From CAZKXX01 sp964556705 (GTDB lineage Bacteria; Acidobacteriota; Terriglobia; UBA7540), in assembly GCA_964556705.1 (NCBI GenBank), contig CAZKXX010000099.1, positions 1 through 13,884 of the forward strand: DNA of 13,884 nt. Direction: 5' to 3'. The translations under genes and the position numbers were made by a program. The notes under the pieces were generated by a model. It had not been told where the DNA came from, searched no databases, and saw only the letters and a program-made list of their open reading frames with translations. Positions 6,089 to 13,778 of this stretch are shown piece after piece (position 1 is the first letter of the stretch; each line of letters starts with the position of its first letter).

Positions 6089-9037
6089 ATGGTACGGCTG
6101 CGGGCGGCCATTCTCTTTTTTTTGACGTGCGGGCTGACGCCTCTCGTTCCCTCGGCGCGGGTGGAAGAGACCGCGGAAGCGGTCCTGGCGCGCGGCCGCA
6201 AGCTTTACAGCGAAGAGGGGCCGCAGGCCGCTCTGCCCGTTTACGAGCAGGCGATGGCGCTTTATCGCCAGGCTGGCGACCGGCGCGGCGAAGCCATCGT
6301 CCTCGGTTACATGGGCAACTGCCACAAGCGGCTCGGCGACCTCCCGAAAGCGCTCGAATTCCTCCGGCTCGCGCTCGCCATCAAACAGGAAATCCAGGAC
6401 AAACTCGAAGAAGGCAAGACGCTCAGCCATTTGGGCCTCGTGTACTGGGAGATGGGCGACTACCGCGAGGCGATCGAGCACCTCACGCGCTCCATCACCC
6501 TGGCGCGAGAACTGGACGATCAGCAATTGGAGGCTGCGGCGCTCAATAACCTCAGCCTCGTGTATGACGAGCAGGGGGATTATCGTCGCTCGCTCGAACA
6601 GTATCAGCGCGCGCTCGAACTGCATCGGTTGACCGGCTATCAGGAAGGCGAGAGCGCGACGCTCGGGAACATCGGGGGAGTCCATCTGCTGCTCGGTCAG
6701 TTTCGCGAGGCTTTGCATTACTACCAGCAGGCGCTGGCCATCAGCGAAGCGTTGAACCTGAAGGCTTCCGCCAGCCAGGACCTCGGGAATATCGCTTTGT
6801 GCCAGCTCGGCCTGGGACAGGTCGAGGTGGCGATGAGCACTTTCGATCATGCGCTGGCGCTCGCCGCGGAGGCGGGCAACAAGAAAGAAGAAGCGGACTG
6901 GCACAAGGGCAAGGGCGAGGTCTTTCTCCGGATTGGCAGGTACAACCAGGCTCTCGAGCAGTTTGAACGCGCGCTTGGAATTTATGAGCGGGCCGGCCTG
7001 CGCCGCGAGCTCGTCGAAGCACTGAATTATCTCGGGAACCTGCACATTCTGCTCGGTGACGCTTCCTCCGCCGAGAAGGCCTTTCGCCGCGCTGTGGCGC
7101 TGGCGCGCGAGTTGGGCTATTCCCGCGGCGTGACGTTCAACCTGATTTCTCTGGGGAACCTCGAATGGCGGCGGAAACGCTTTGAGGAAGCGGCCGCCCT
7201 TTATTCTGAAGCGCTGGCTCGGGCGCGCGAGGCGGACGACCGGCCGCACACGGCCGCCAGTTCGATTCAGCTCGCATTGACCTATCCCGAGCTTCATCGC
7301 TTCGACGCGGCCCTGAAAGCGGGCGAGGAAGCCCTTCAGGTCTCGCGGGAGCAGGGAATGCGGCTGATGGAAGCGGAGGCTCTCCACGCTCTCGCCGAGG
7401 TGGAGCGGCGCCGCGGCGAGCTTGAATCCGCCATCGCGCGCTACGCATCGGGCGAAGAGCTCGCCCGGACTGCCGGTGACCCGGAGCTGGGCTGGCGTCT
7501 CGCCTACGGCCGCGGCCAGGCACTCGAGAGGACGGAGCGGTTCGAGGATGCCGTCGCCGCCTACCAGCGGGCCGTGGAAATTATCGAGTCGGTCCGCAGC
7601 CAGCTTCTCGAGGAACGTTATCGCGCCGGCTACATCGAGGACAAATATCAGGTCTACATCGCGCTTGTGCGTCTGTTGCTGAAGCTCGACCGCCCCCGCG
7701 AGGCGTTCCGGTTCTCTGAGAAATTGCGCGCCCGCAGCTACCTGGACTTGCTCAATCAAGCCTCACCGCCCCTTGCCGACCCGGCGATGCGCCAGGCGGA
7801 AAGTGAACTCCGCCAGCGAATCCGCCGGCTTCAGCACGCGATTCAGACCGAGACCGAAAAGCCCTCAAGCCTTCGGAGGGGACGAGCGCTCGACCTCTAT
7901 ACCAGTGAATTGGCCGCCGCCGAGCGAAGCTACCAGAACCTTCTCGACGACTTGCGTCGCAGCCAGCCTCATTACGCGGCGGTCCGCGCCTTGGAGGTCC
8001 CCGCGGCCGAAGATGTTCAGAGCGCACTCCCGCCCGGCACCGCGCTCATCGAATACGTCATCGGTGAGGACGAGCTGTCTGTTTTCGTCCTGAGGCGCGA
8101 CAGCCTGCAAGCCACGACGATTCGAGCGCGGGCGATTGACTTGGAATCCCGAGTGACGCTGTTGCGCGACTTGATCCAGCAGCCGGCCTCGAAGGCCTGG
8201 CTGAAGCCGGCGGAAAGCCTGCGCCGCACCCTGATGGATCCCCTGGAAGAGGCCGGCTGGCTCGAGGGCGCCACTCGCCTCTATGTCGTGCCCCATGGCG
8301 TGCTGCATTACCTGCCCGTTGCCGTTCTTCCTCGCGAATCGGCCGGAAGAATTCAGTTCCTCGTCGAGAGCTACTCGGTTTCTTATCTTCCCGCCGCCGC
8401 CAGCCTGGTCAACGGAAACGGGACGGGTAACCCGGAACGTTCGCTTCTCGCTTTGGCGCCGGAGCGCGCCCGACTGAAATTCGCTCAGTACGAGGCCGAG
8501 GAGATCGGTCAGTACTTTCCTCCGCCGCGCTCAATCCTCCTGGGCCTGCGCGCCACGGAGGGCACCTTCAAACGGCGCGCCCACCGGTATCGGGTGATTC
8601 ATCTCGCGACGCACGGCATTTTCAACCAGCTTAATCCACTCCTCTCCGGCGTGGAACTGGAGCCCGGCGGAAATGAGGACGGTTTGCTCCAGGTGCATGA
8701 AATCCTGGGACTCAAGCTCCAGGCGCAGCTCGTGGCCCTGAGCGCCTGTGAAACGGCGCTCGGAAGCGGCTATTTCACAGAAATTCCGCGCGGCGATGAC
8801 TTCGTGGGCCTGACTCGGGCGTTTCTATTTGCCGGCAGCCAGTCCGTGCTCGCGAGCCTCTGGGAGGTCAACGACCGCTCGACACTCGATTTGATGACCG
8901 GCTTTTACCGCAACTTTGCCGGAACGGACCCGGCGGAGGCCCTGGCCTTGGCGCAGCGCGCCTTTGCCCGCCTGGGCGGACGCTTCAGCCACCCGTACTA
9001 CTGGGCCCCGTTCGTTTTGGTCGGAATGACGCGCTGA
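6089..9037 (+). CDS. Exported TPR-CHAT protein (caspase-like protease)
   Basis: The ATG at 6089 has GAGG at 7-base spacing. The 982-residue protein begins with M-V-R-L-R and a hydrophobic core (6-20), a likely signal peptide cleaved near P-S-A at about residue 23, or a membrane anchor; C14 is not in a good lipobox. About eleven 40-residue TPR repeats fill residues 27-500, each with G-x-Y/F-x-x-A-hydrophobic patterns and L-G-N/N-L signatures. A probable coiled-coil linker spans about 550-640. The CHAT domain starts near residue 650 (G-T-A-L-I-E-Y) and holds V-V-P-H-G-V-L-H-Y-L-P, H-L-A-T-H-G with H842, and L-S-A-C-E-T-A-L-G with C887, the expected His/Cys dyad 45 residues apart. It ends with P-Y-Y-W-A-P-F-V-L-V-G. 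CHAT is related to caspases and separases. The substrate is unknown. Confidence 0.93.
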   Translation: MVRLRAAILFFLTCGLTPLVPSARVEETAEAVLARGRKLYSEEGPQAALPVYEQAMALYRQAGDRRGEAIVLGYMGNCHKRLGDLPKALEFLRLALAIKQEIQDKLEEGKTLSHLGLVYWEMGDYREAIEHLTRSITLARELDDQQLEAAALNNLSLVYDEQGDYRRSLEQYQRALELHRLTGYQEGESATLGNIGGVHLLLGQFREALHYYQQALAISEALNLKASASQDLGNIALCQLGLGQVEVAMSTFDHALALAAEAGNKKEEADWHKGKGEVFLRIGRYNQALEQFERALGIYERAGLRRELVEALNYLGNLHILLGDASSAEKAFRRAVALARELGYSRGVTFNLISLGNLEWRRKRFEEAAALYSEALARAREADDRPHTAASSIQLALTYPELHRFDAALKAGEEALQVSREQGMRLMEAEALHALAEVERRRGELESAIARYASGEELARTAGDPELGWRLAYGRGQALERTERFEDAVAAYQRAVEIIESVRSQLLEERYRAGYIEDKYQVYIALVRLLLKLDRPREAFRFSEKLRARSYLDLLNQASPPLADPAMRQAESELRQRIRRLQHAIQTETEKPSSLRRGRALDLYTSELAAAERSYQNLLDDLRRSQPHYAAVRALEVPAAEDVQSALPPGTALIEYVIGEDELSVFVLRRDSLQATTIRARAIDLESRVTLLRDLIQQPASKAWLKPAESLRRTLMDPLEEAGWLEGATRLYVVPHGVLHYLPVAVLPRESAGRIQFLVESYSVSYLPAAASLVNGNGTGNPERSLLALAPERARLKFAQYEAEEIGQYFPPPRSILLGLRATEGTFKRRAHRYRVIHLATHGIFNQLNPLLSGVELEPGGNEDGLLQVHEILGLKLQAQLVALSACETALGSGYFTEIPRGDDFVGLTRAFLFAGSQSVLASLWEVNDRSTLDLMTGFYRNFAGTDPAEALALAQRAFARLGGRFSHPYYWAPFVLVGMTR

Positions 9038-9142
9038 CGAAAATTCTCGCAGGAACGATCCGGACACCGAGGGGATCAGGGCGAATGCAGTCATCTCGAA
9101 AGTGCTTTAGTAACCTTTACCCTGGTCACAGCTCGACTGGCT

Positions 9143-9160
9143 GAGTCATCGGGCTGACTC
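9143..9160. promoter_or_regulatory. Inverted repeat GAGTCA-TCGGGC-TGACTC upstream of the first LuxR-type gene
   Basis: The six-base arms are perfect with a six-base centre, ending 18 bases before the ATG at 9179. It has the size and position of an operator. It could bind one of the two downstream regulators as a dimer (autoregulation), but it could also form a hairpin in the leader. Confidence 0.45.
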
Positions 9161-9178
9161 GACGCGGAAGCGTGGGTC

Positions 9179-10249
9179 ATGGCGGCTGCTGAAGCCAAAA
9201 CAATCCGATTGATCGCCGGACTTTACGAAGCTGCCCTCCACCCACACCAGTGGTCCCACGCGCTGGCCTCCCTCAGCGCGGAGTTGAACGCTTCACTCAG
9301 CGTTTTATTCACCCAGCATCTGGAGACGGGCATGCTGGAGTTCGCCGCCGTGGGCGGGAACGACGGGACAAAGCCAGACGCCGCGCGCGGGTTGGGGGGA
9401 TTGAGTTCTTCTCCGGAAGAAACTGAGCAGTCCCCCTGCCGCCTGGATCTGGTCATTTCCAGGGACCGCCTGACAGTTTCCACCCTTTCAGTTCGCCGGC
9501 ACAGGGAAAGGGGGCCGTTTACCCGGGACGAGCGAAGAACGCTCATGCAGGTTGCCCCTCACGTGCGTCGCGCTTTAAGCATCCAGGCTGAATTACTGGC
9601 CCTGAACGCCACCGCGGAAGCTGTGGCCCGCGCGCTGGACTACCTGCCAGTGGGGATCGTTGTCGTTGACGAAAAGGGAAGGGTCCTGCAAACCAATCGA
9701 AGCGCCGAGGCAATCCTCCAACGCAAAGACGGACTAGCCACGTCCCCAGAGGGGACCTTGCAGACTGCCCGGCCGGCCGAGACCGCGCTCCTCCGCGAAG
9801 TCATCCAGCGGGCCGCAGGCGGGTCCGGCAGGCGCGTGGCGGCTGTGGACGGGAAGTTCGCAGTTTCGCGGCCTTCCTTGCGCCGGCCGTTTGCCGTCAC
9901 GGTCTCGCGGCTACCCTCGACGGCTCACGTGAAGTCGTTCAGGTGTCCGTCCGCCGCCGTCTTCATTAGCGACCCGGAGGACGCCGAGGTGGGTACGGAG
10001 CAGACCCTGCTGGACCTCTATCGTTTAACCCCCGCCGAAGCTCGGGTGGGCTTGCTTCTCATGCGAGGCCGGAACCTTCGAGAGGCTGCGGATGATCTCC
10101 GAGTCTCCCGAGAGACGGTTCGCAATCACCTCAAACGCATTTATCAGAAGACCTCCACCCACCGGCAGAGCGAGTTGATGCGCCTGCTGCTCTCCGGGCC
10201 TGCGGGACTGAAGTTTGAGGGCCGCGGCGAAGGGCCTGGAAAGGATTGA
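9179..10249 (+). CDS. LuxR-type HTH regulator with PAS-like domain (paralog 1)
   Basis: The ATG at 9179 has GGAAG at 8-base spacing. The 356-residue protein has an N-terminal sensory region (L-Y-E-A-A-L-H-P-H-Q-W-S-H-A-L near residue 17), a PAS-like segment around residues 155-180 (L-P-V-G-I-V-V-V-D-E-K-G-R-V-L-Q-T-N) and a C-terminal LuxR/GerE-type helix-turn-helix at about 283-340 (L-T-P-A-E-A-R-V then L-R-E-A-A-D-D-L-R-V-S-R-E-T-V-R-N-H-L-K-R-I). There is no receiver domain, so it is not a classic response regulator. It is followed after four bases by a similar gene, and the two are probably transcribed together. It is a likely transcription factor; the signal and targets are unknown. Confidence 0.88.
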   Translation: MAAAEAKTIRLIAGLYEAALHPHQWSHALASLSAELNASLSVLFTQHLETGMLEFAAVGGNDGTKPDAARGLGGLSSSPEETEQSPCRLDLVISRDRLTVSTLSVRRHRERGPFTRDERRTLMQVAPHVRRALSIQAELLALNATAEAVARALDYLPVGIVVVDEKGRVLQTNRSAEAILQRKDGLATSPEGTLQTARPAETALLREVIQRAAGGSGRRVAAVDGKFAVSRPSLRRPFAVTVSRLPSTAHVKSFRCPSAAVFISDPEDAEVGTEQTLLDLYRLTPAEARVGLLLMRGRNLREAADDLRVSRETVRNHLKRIYQKTSTHRQSELMRLLLSGPAGLKFEGRGEGPGKD

Positions 10250-10253
10250 TGCC

Positions 10254-11432
10254 ATGAGATTGACCGAACGGGAGCAATTCTACCTTTTGGATCATCTCTA
10301 CGGCGCGGCGAGCGACCCGGCCGAATGGAACAGCTTTCTCGAGATCCTTGTGCCCCGAATGGCTGCGAGCAGCATTGCGCTTCACTTCTACAACCCGAAG
10401 AGTCCGAGCGGACGGGTCGAGACTGCAATCGGTGTAGATGCCCGAGCACAAGCGGCTTATGCAAGTTACTACGCATCCCTTAATCCCTGGGTTCGAAGGG
10501 GCGTTCCTGCAGGGGCTTACCGACCTGGGGCTGTTCTCGCCGGAGAATGGCTGGTTTCCGAAGGCGAGTTCGAGCGGACGGAGTTTTGCAACGACTTCGC
10601 TCTTCGCGAGGGGTTTTTCTATTCCGGTGGACTCGTACTCGCCCGGGAGGAACAACACATTTCCATCCTTTCGGTCCAGCGCGCTCGGCGTTCCGGACCT
10701 TTCTCGAAAGAGGACATCCAGCTCTTCTCATGGTTGAATCCGCACCTCCAGCAGGTCCTTCAACTCCACGGTCGCCTGGTCGAAGCCCGCTCCCGTTCGA
10801 AGGCGTTGGTCGAGGTGCTGGAGCACGTCCAGACCGGAATTCTCCTGCTGGATGAAAGTGGGAAGGTCGTGGCCCTGAATGGAAAGGCCAGAGCGATTCT
10901 GGCCAGCGGCGACGGCTTGACCTTGACTCGCTCCGGCCTTCGCGCCGCCTCGGCTGCTGAAGATCAAGCACTCCAGAAGCTGATTCGAAACGCCGGATCC
11001 ACAACGCTGGCGGCAGGAATGTCAGCCGGAGGGGCCGTGACGCTGAGCCGTCCCTCGCGCCGCCGGCCGTTGGAAGTGCTGGTGGCGCCACTGCCCAGGC
11101 AGGATGCCGTCGAGACGCCGGGCAGGCCTGTCAGCGTGGTCTTCATGTCCGACCCGGAGCACGTGCCCGAACTTCAAACGGAGACCCTATCGCGTCTCCA
11201 CGGCCTCACTCGGGCGGAGTCGAGGCTCGCTTTGGAATTACTCGGTGGCAGCAACCCCAGGGACGCTGCGGACCGACTTGAGATTTCGGCCGGGACGGCC
11301 AGAAACCAGTTGAAATCAATTTTCCTGAAGACCGAGACTCGTGGCCAGAGCGAACTGATTCGGCTCCTGGTCACCTGCCTGGCTGCTCAACAGCTTCAAA
11401 AGGCACAGGACGAGAGGGTCGCATGTCCCTGA
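10254..11432 (+). CDS. LuxR-type HTH regulator with PAS-like domain (paralog 2)
   Basis: The ATG at 10254 lies four bases after the previous stop and has GGAAAGGA (10238-10245) at 8-base spacing; an in-frame upstream start at 10215 would overlap the previous gene and is less likely. The 392-residue protein repeats the architecture of its neighbour: an N-terminal L-Y-G-A-A-S-D-P-A-E-W-N-S-F-L segment, a PAS-like V-Q-T-G-I-L-L-L-D-E-S-G-K-V-V-A-L-N segment (about 192-210), R-P-S-R-R-R-P-L-E-V, F-M-S-D-P-E, and an HTH at about 318-375 (L-T-R-A-E-S-R-L then N-P-R-D-A-A-D-R-L-E-I-S-A-G-T-A-R-N-Q-L-K). Shared blocks such as F-I/M-S-D-P-E and S-R-P-S-x-R-R-P show a tandem duplication. The two products may form a heterodimer or sense different signals. 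Confidence 0.88.
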   Translation: MRLTEREQFYLLDHLYGAASDPAEWNSFLEILVPRMAASSIALHFYNPKSPSGRVETAIGVDARAQAAYASYYASLNPWVRRGVPAGAYRPGAVLAGEWLVSEGEFERTEFCNDFALREGFFYSGGLVLAREEQHISILSVQRARRSGPFSKEDIQLFSWLNPHLQQVLQLHGRLVEARSRSKALVEVLEHVQTGILLLDESGKVVALNGKARAILASGDGLTLTRSGLRAASAAEDQALQKLIRNAGSTTLAAGMSAGGAVTLSRPSRRRPLEVLVAPLPRQDAVETPGRPVSVVFMSDPEHVPELQTETLSRLHGLTRAESRLALELLGGSNPRDAADRLEISAGTARNQLKSIFLKTETRGQSELIRLLVTCLAAQQLQKAQDERVACP

Positions 11433-11696
11433 AATCCTCAGCTTCTCGTGGCCGGATTGCACCCCGGGGGCGAGAGGACAGGCAGGACCTGACGCCGTCG
11501 AAGGCGGTCCGTTCTGCCGGAGTCCACGGAGTCGAAAGGCCTCGTTCCTTCGTTACTTAAAGCGAAGCGGAGTTTACGAAGAAGTTAACTACCTAGCCCA
11601 AATGGGACATGACAGGCGGTTTCGACATTCCTAGACTTTGCAGCATCAGGGTTACTGGAACAAATCAGGGCAGAGCGGATTTGGACAATTAAGAAG
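11433..11696. other. Non-coding stretch without a recognisable gene
   Basis: I see no credible reading frame on either strand with a ribosome binding site here. A weak CTTCGT/ACGAAG inverted repeat lies near 11545-11580. The stretch is locally richer in A/T than the genes around it and runs into the CHAT remnant, so it may be degraded coding DNA. Confidence 0.4.
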
Positions 11697-11896
11697 GTGG
11701 GCTGACTTTCTGACCTCCGGGTAGTGAGATGAACGCCACGGTGCAGGAATGAGAGGCGAGATTTCCCAGGAATTTCGGCTTTGCCAACGAGGTCTGCGCC
11801 TGGTCAAAAGCGGAACGAGCCTTTGCCCGCCCAGGCGGACGCTACAGCCAGCCGTACTACTGGGCCCCGTTCGTTTTGGTCGGCATGGGGCGGTGA
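11697..11896 (+). pseudogene. Remnant 3' end of a second CHAT gene
   Basis: Bases 11819-11896 match bases 8960-9037, the 3' end of the intact CHAT gene, at 70 of 78 positions, including an identical 32-base block (11852-11883 against 8993-9024). The encoded ends agree at 21 of 25 residues (A-F-A-R, G-G-R, P-Y-Y-W-A-P-F-V-L-V-G-M) and both stop with TGA. Upstream the same frame still reads F-P-R-N-F where the intact gene has F-Y-R-N-F, then hits a stop at 11750. Weaker DNA similarity (GTGGGC-TGACT, CTCCGGG for CTCTGGG) continues to about 11697 with an apparent deletion. No catalytic His or Cys region remains, so it cannot encode a working protease. Confidence 0.85.
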
Positions 11897-11914
11897 AAAA
11901 ATATTGCGGAAAAG

Positions 11915-11929
11915 CGGACAAGATGTCCG
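11915..11929. promoter_or_regulatory. Palindrome CGGACA-AGA-TGTCCG upstream of the FG-GAP gene
   Basis: The six-base arms are perfect with a three-base centre. A TAATAT sequence (11932-11937) follows directly and could be a -10 box, but no good -35 lies at the right distance. The position, about 80 bases before the GTG start, fits an operator or activator site. Confidence 0.35.
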
Positions 11930-12008
11930 TGTAATATCGGTGACAAGCAGTCCTCGCGGCGTTACGGCCTGACCTGGCGTTTAAAGGAAGTCAATTTGGA
12001 GGTGACCG

Positions 12009-13736
12009 GTGAAACCGAACCGTGGAGTTCCAGGGGCTTTCTTTTTCTACTTGACGGCATTGTTCCTGGCGGTCTGGCTCGGGGGGCCGACGCAGCTCTC
12101 GGCGCAGGACATTACCGTGACGGAAGCGATTCCCAGCAGCGCCGAGCAGGACACGATCGGCCTCGACGTGACGATCAAAGGCAGCGGGTTCAAGAAAGGC
12201 GCCAAAGCCCAGTGGTTCGTCAGCGGCACATCAGACCCCGGCGGGATTACCGTTAACTCCACGTCTTTCGTCAACTCCAACACCTTGGTCGCCAACATCA
12301 CCGTCGCCGCCGACGCCCAGACCGAGAAGAAGTTTGACATCTATGTGACCTCCGGCGGGCGGACGGGCAAGGGCATTGAGCTGTTCACGGTGGTTGAAAA
12401 GACGAACAAAACCGAATGCACGGTCGAGGACGGCGCCTTCCTCCTCATCGGGAAGCTCAACGACCAGAGCGACTCGGGTCAGCCGCTTTACACCGGTCCC
12501 GGGTTCGGGTCCGCGGTGCGCGCGACGAATTTTACAAAGGATGGTCGAGACGTGCGCATCGTGTCCGTGAACGTGGGTTCTGGAGCAAGGATCGAAATCT
12601 TCTTCCTGAGCGCTGCCGGACAGTTGCTCGACGGAACCGTAATATCGCCGGCAACCGAGCCGCAACCTCACCTGACGCTGCCCATTCCAAAGCCTGATGG
12701 TTCCACTGACACGTCGGGCGGTCGCGTCGCTGCGTGGGGCGACTTCAACGGAGACGGGATTCCCGACCTCGCCACGGCGGTAAGGGGCGACGGCACGGCC
12801 CACGCTTTCCTCGGGGCGCTCGATTCAACCGGTGTCATGAGCTTCTCGCCGGCGATTCGATTGAAGCCACCTTCGCCTTACGAAAACGACTGGCTGTGGT
12901 ACGTGGCGGTCGGAGACCTGGATGGAGATGGAATGGACGAAGTAGCTGTCGGAGCGCCGGGCGGAGGGACAGGAAAGTCCGCTACAAACGGCAAAGTGCA
13001 CATCTTCAAGTACGACGCGGGCACCTTCGTTTTGTGGAAGACTCTCTTCAGCCCTTTGCCGAACAGCAAACCCAATCGGCAGGGAACTGATGGGTTCGGG
13101 ACAGCGCTCGCCATTGGGGACGTCACCGGAGCAGGGACCAACGACTTGAATGACTTGGTGGTTGCTGCTCCCGGGAGTATCGAGGGTCAGTCCTCCCCGG
13201 GGAGGATCTTTGTGTTCCCGGGCGCGTCCGCTTCGGAACCAATCACCCTCTCGACTCCGGGGATGAATGAGTATGCCAAAGTGACCGTGGAAGATGTGGA
13301 CGGGCCAGTCAACGATAAAGCTCCCGATGTGGTCGGGTCCCTTGGTATGACGGTCCCGGTCTTCAGCGGGCCCGTAGCGAACGCCCAAGCGGCAACATTC
13401 ACCTTAGCCGGGCTCCCAGGATTCGACATCTCTACCAATGACATGACGGCAGGCGATCTCGATGGTGATTTCCTCGCTGAAGTCCTGACGGGCGCGGTCG
13501 GCGTTTCTCCGTGTAGTACCCCTGGGGGTGCCGTATACGTTTTCCTGAGCGTGACGATACCACCGAAACCATATCTCTTGCTTGCGCCTTCGTTAAACAG
13601 CGACGAGGTCGGAAACCAAAATTTCGGCTTCTCGATAGCCCCCGTGCCCGGCTCCCGCTTGTTCCTCGTGGGCGAAAACGGTCGCGAGTATAACGGCGTG
13701 AGGACGGGCGAGGTTTATATCTACGGAGTTGATTGA
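12009..13736 (+). CDS. Secreted IPT/TIG plus FG-GAP (integrin-like propeller) protein
   Basis: The GTG at 12009 has GGAGGT (11998-12003) at 5-base spacing. The 575-residue protein starts with a signal peptide (hydrophobic F-F-F-Y-L-T-A-L-F-L-A-V-W-L at about 11-24, cleavage after L-S-A near 32). Residues about 36-127 look like an IPT/TIG domain (I-K-G-S-G-F-K-K-G-A-K-A-Q-W). From about 235 there are FG-GAP repeats with calcium-loop motifs: D-F-N-G-D-G-I-P-D at 245-253, D-L-D-G-D-G-M-D at 303-310, a degenerate D-V-T-G-A-G at 371, D-V-D-G-P-V at 429 and D-L-D-G-D-F-L-A-E at 483-491. This resembles an integrin-alpha-like beta-propeller used for calcium-dependent adhesion or ligand binding at the cell surface. 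No enzyme motif is seen. Confidence 0.88.
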   Translation: MKPNRGVPGAFFFYLTALFLAVWLGGPTQLSAQDITVTEAIPSSAEQDTIGLDVTIKGSGFKKGAKAQWFVSGTSDPGGITVNSTSFVNSNTLVANITVAADAQTEKKFDIYVTSGGRTGKGIELFTVVEKTNKTECTVEDGAFLLIGKLNDQSDSGQPLYTGPGFGSAVRATNFTKDGRDVRIVSVNVGSGARIEIFFLSAAGQLLDGTVISPATEPQPHLTLPIPKPDGSTDTSGGRVAAWGDFNGDGIPDLATAVRGDGTAHAFLGALDSTGVMSFSPAIRLKPPSPYENDWLWYVAVGDLDGDGMDEVAVGAPGGGTGKSATNGKVHIFKYDAGTFVLWKTLFSPLPNSKPNRQGTDGFGTALAIGDVTGAGTNDLNDLVVAAPGSIEGQSSPGRIFVFPGASASEPITLSTPGMNEYAKVTVEDVDGPVNDKAPDVVGSLGMTVPVFSGPVANAQAATFTLAGLPGFDISTNDMTAGDLDGDFLAEVLTGAVGVSPCSTPGGAVYVFLSVTIPPKPYLLLAPSLNSDEVGNQNFGFSIAPVPGSRLFLVGENGREYNGVRTGEVYIYGVD

Positions 13737-13778
13737 CGGTGCGGGTTCCAATGGCGCTGGAAGTCATTGTGACGAACC

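Noticed and set aside
6026..7759. 577-codon open frame on the minus strand
   Set aside because: It lies antisense to the TPR part of the CHAT gene, whose repeats and domain order are unmistakable. Long antisense frames are common in high-G+C DNA, and this one has no recognisable domain.
11749..11934. 61-codon plus-strand frame over the CHAT remnant
   Set aside because: The frame with similarity to the CHAT end is a different one; this frame is a by-product of the decayed sequence.
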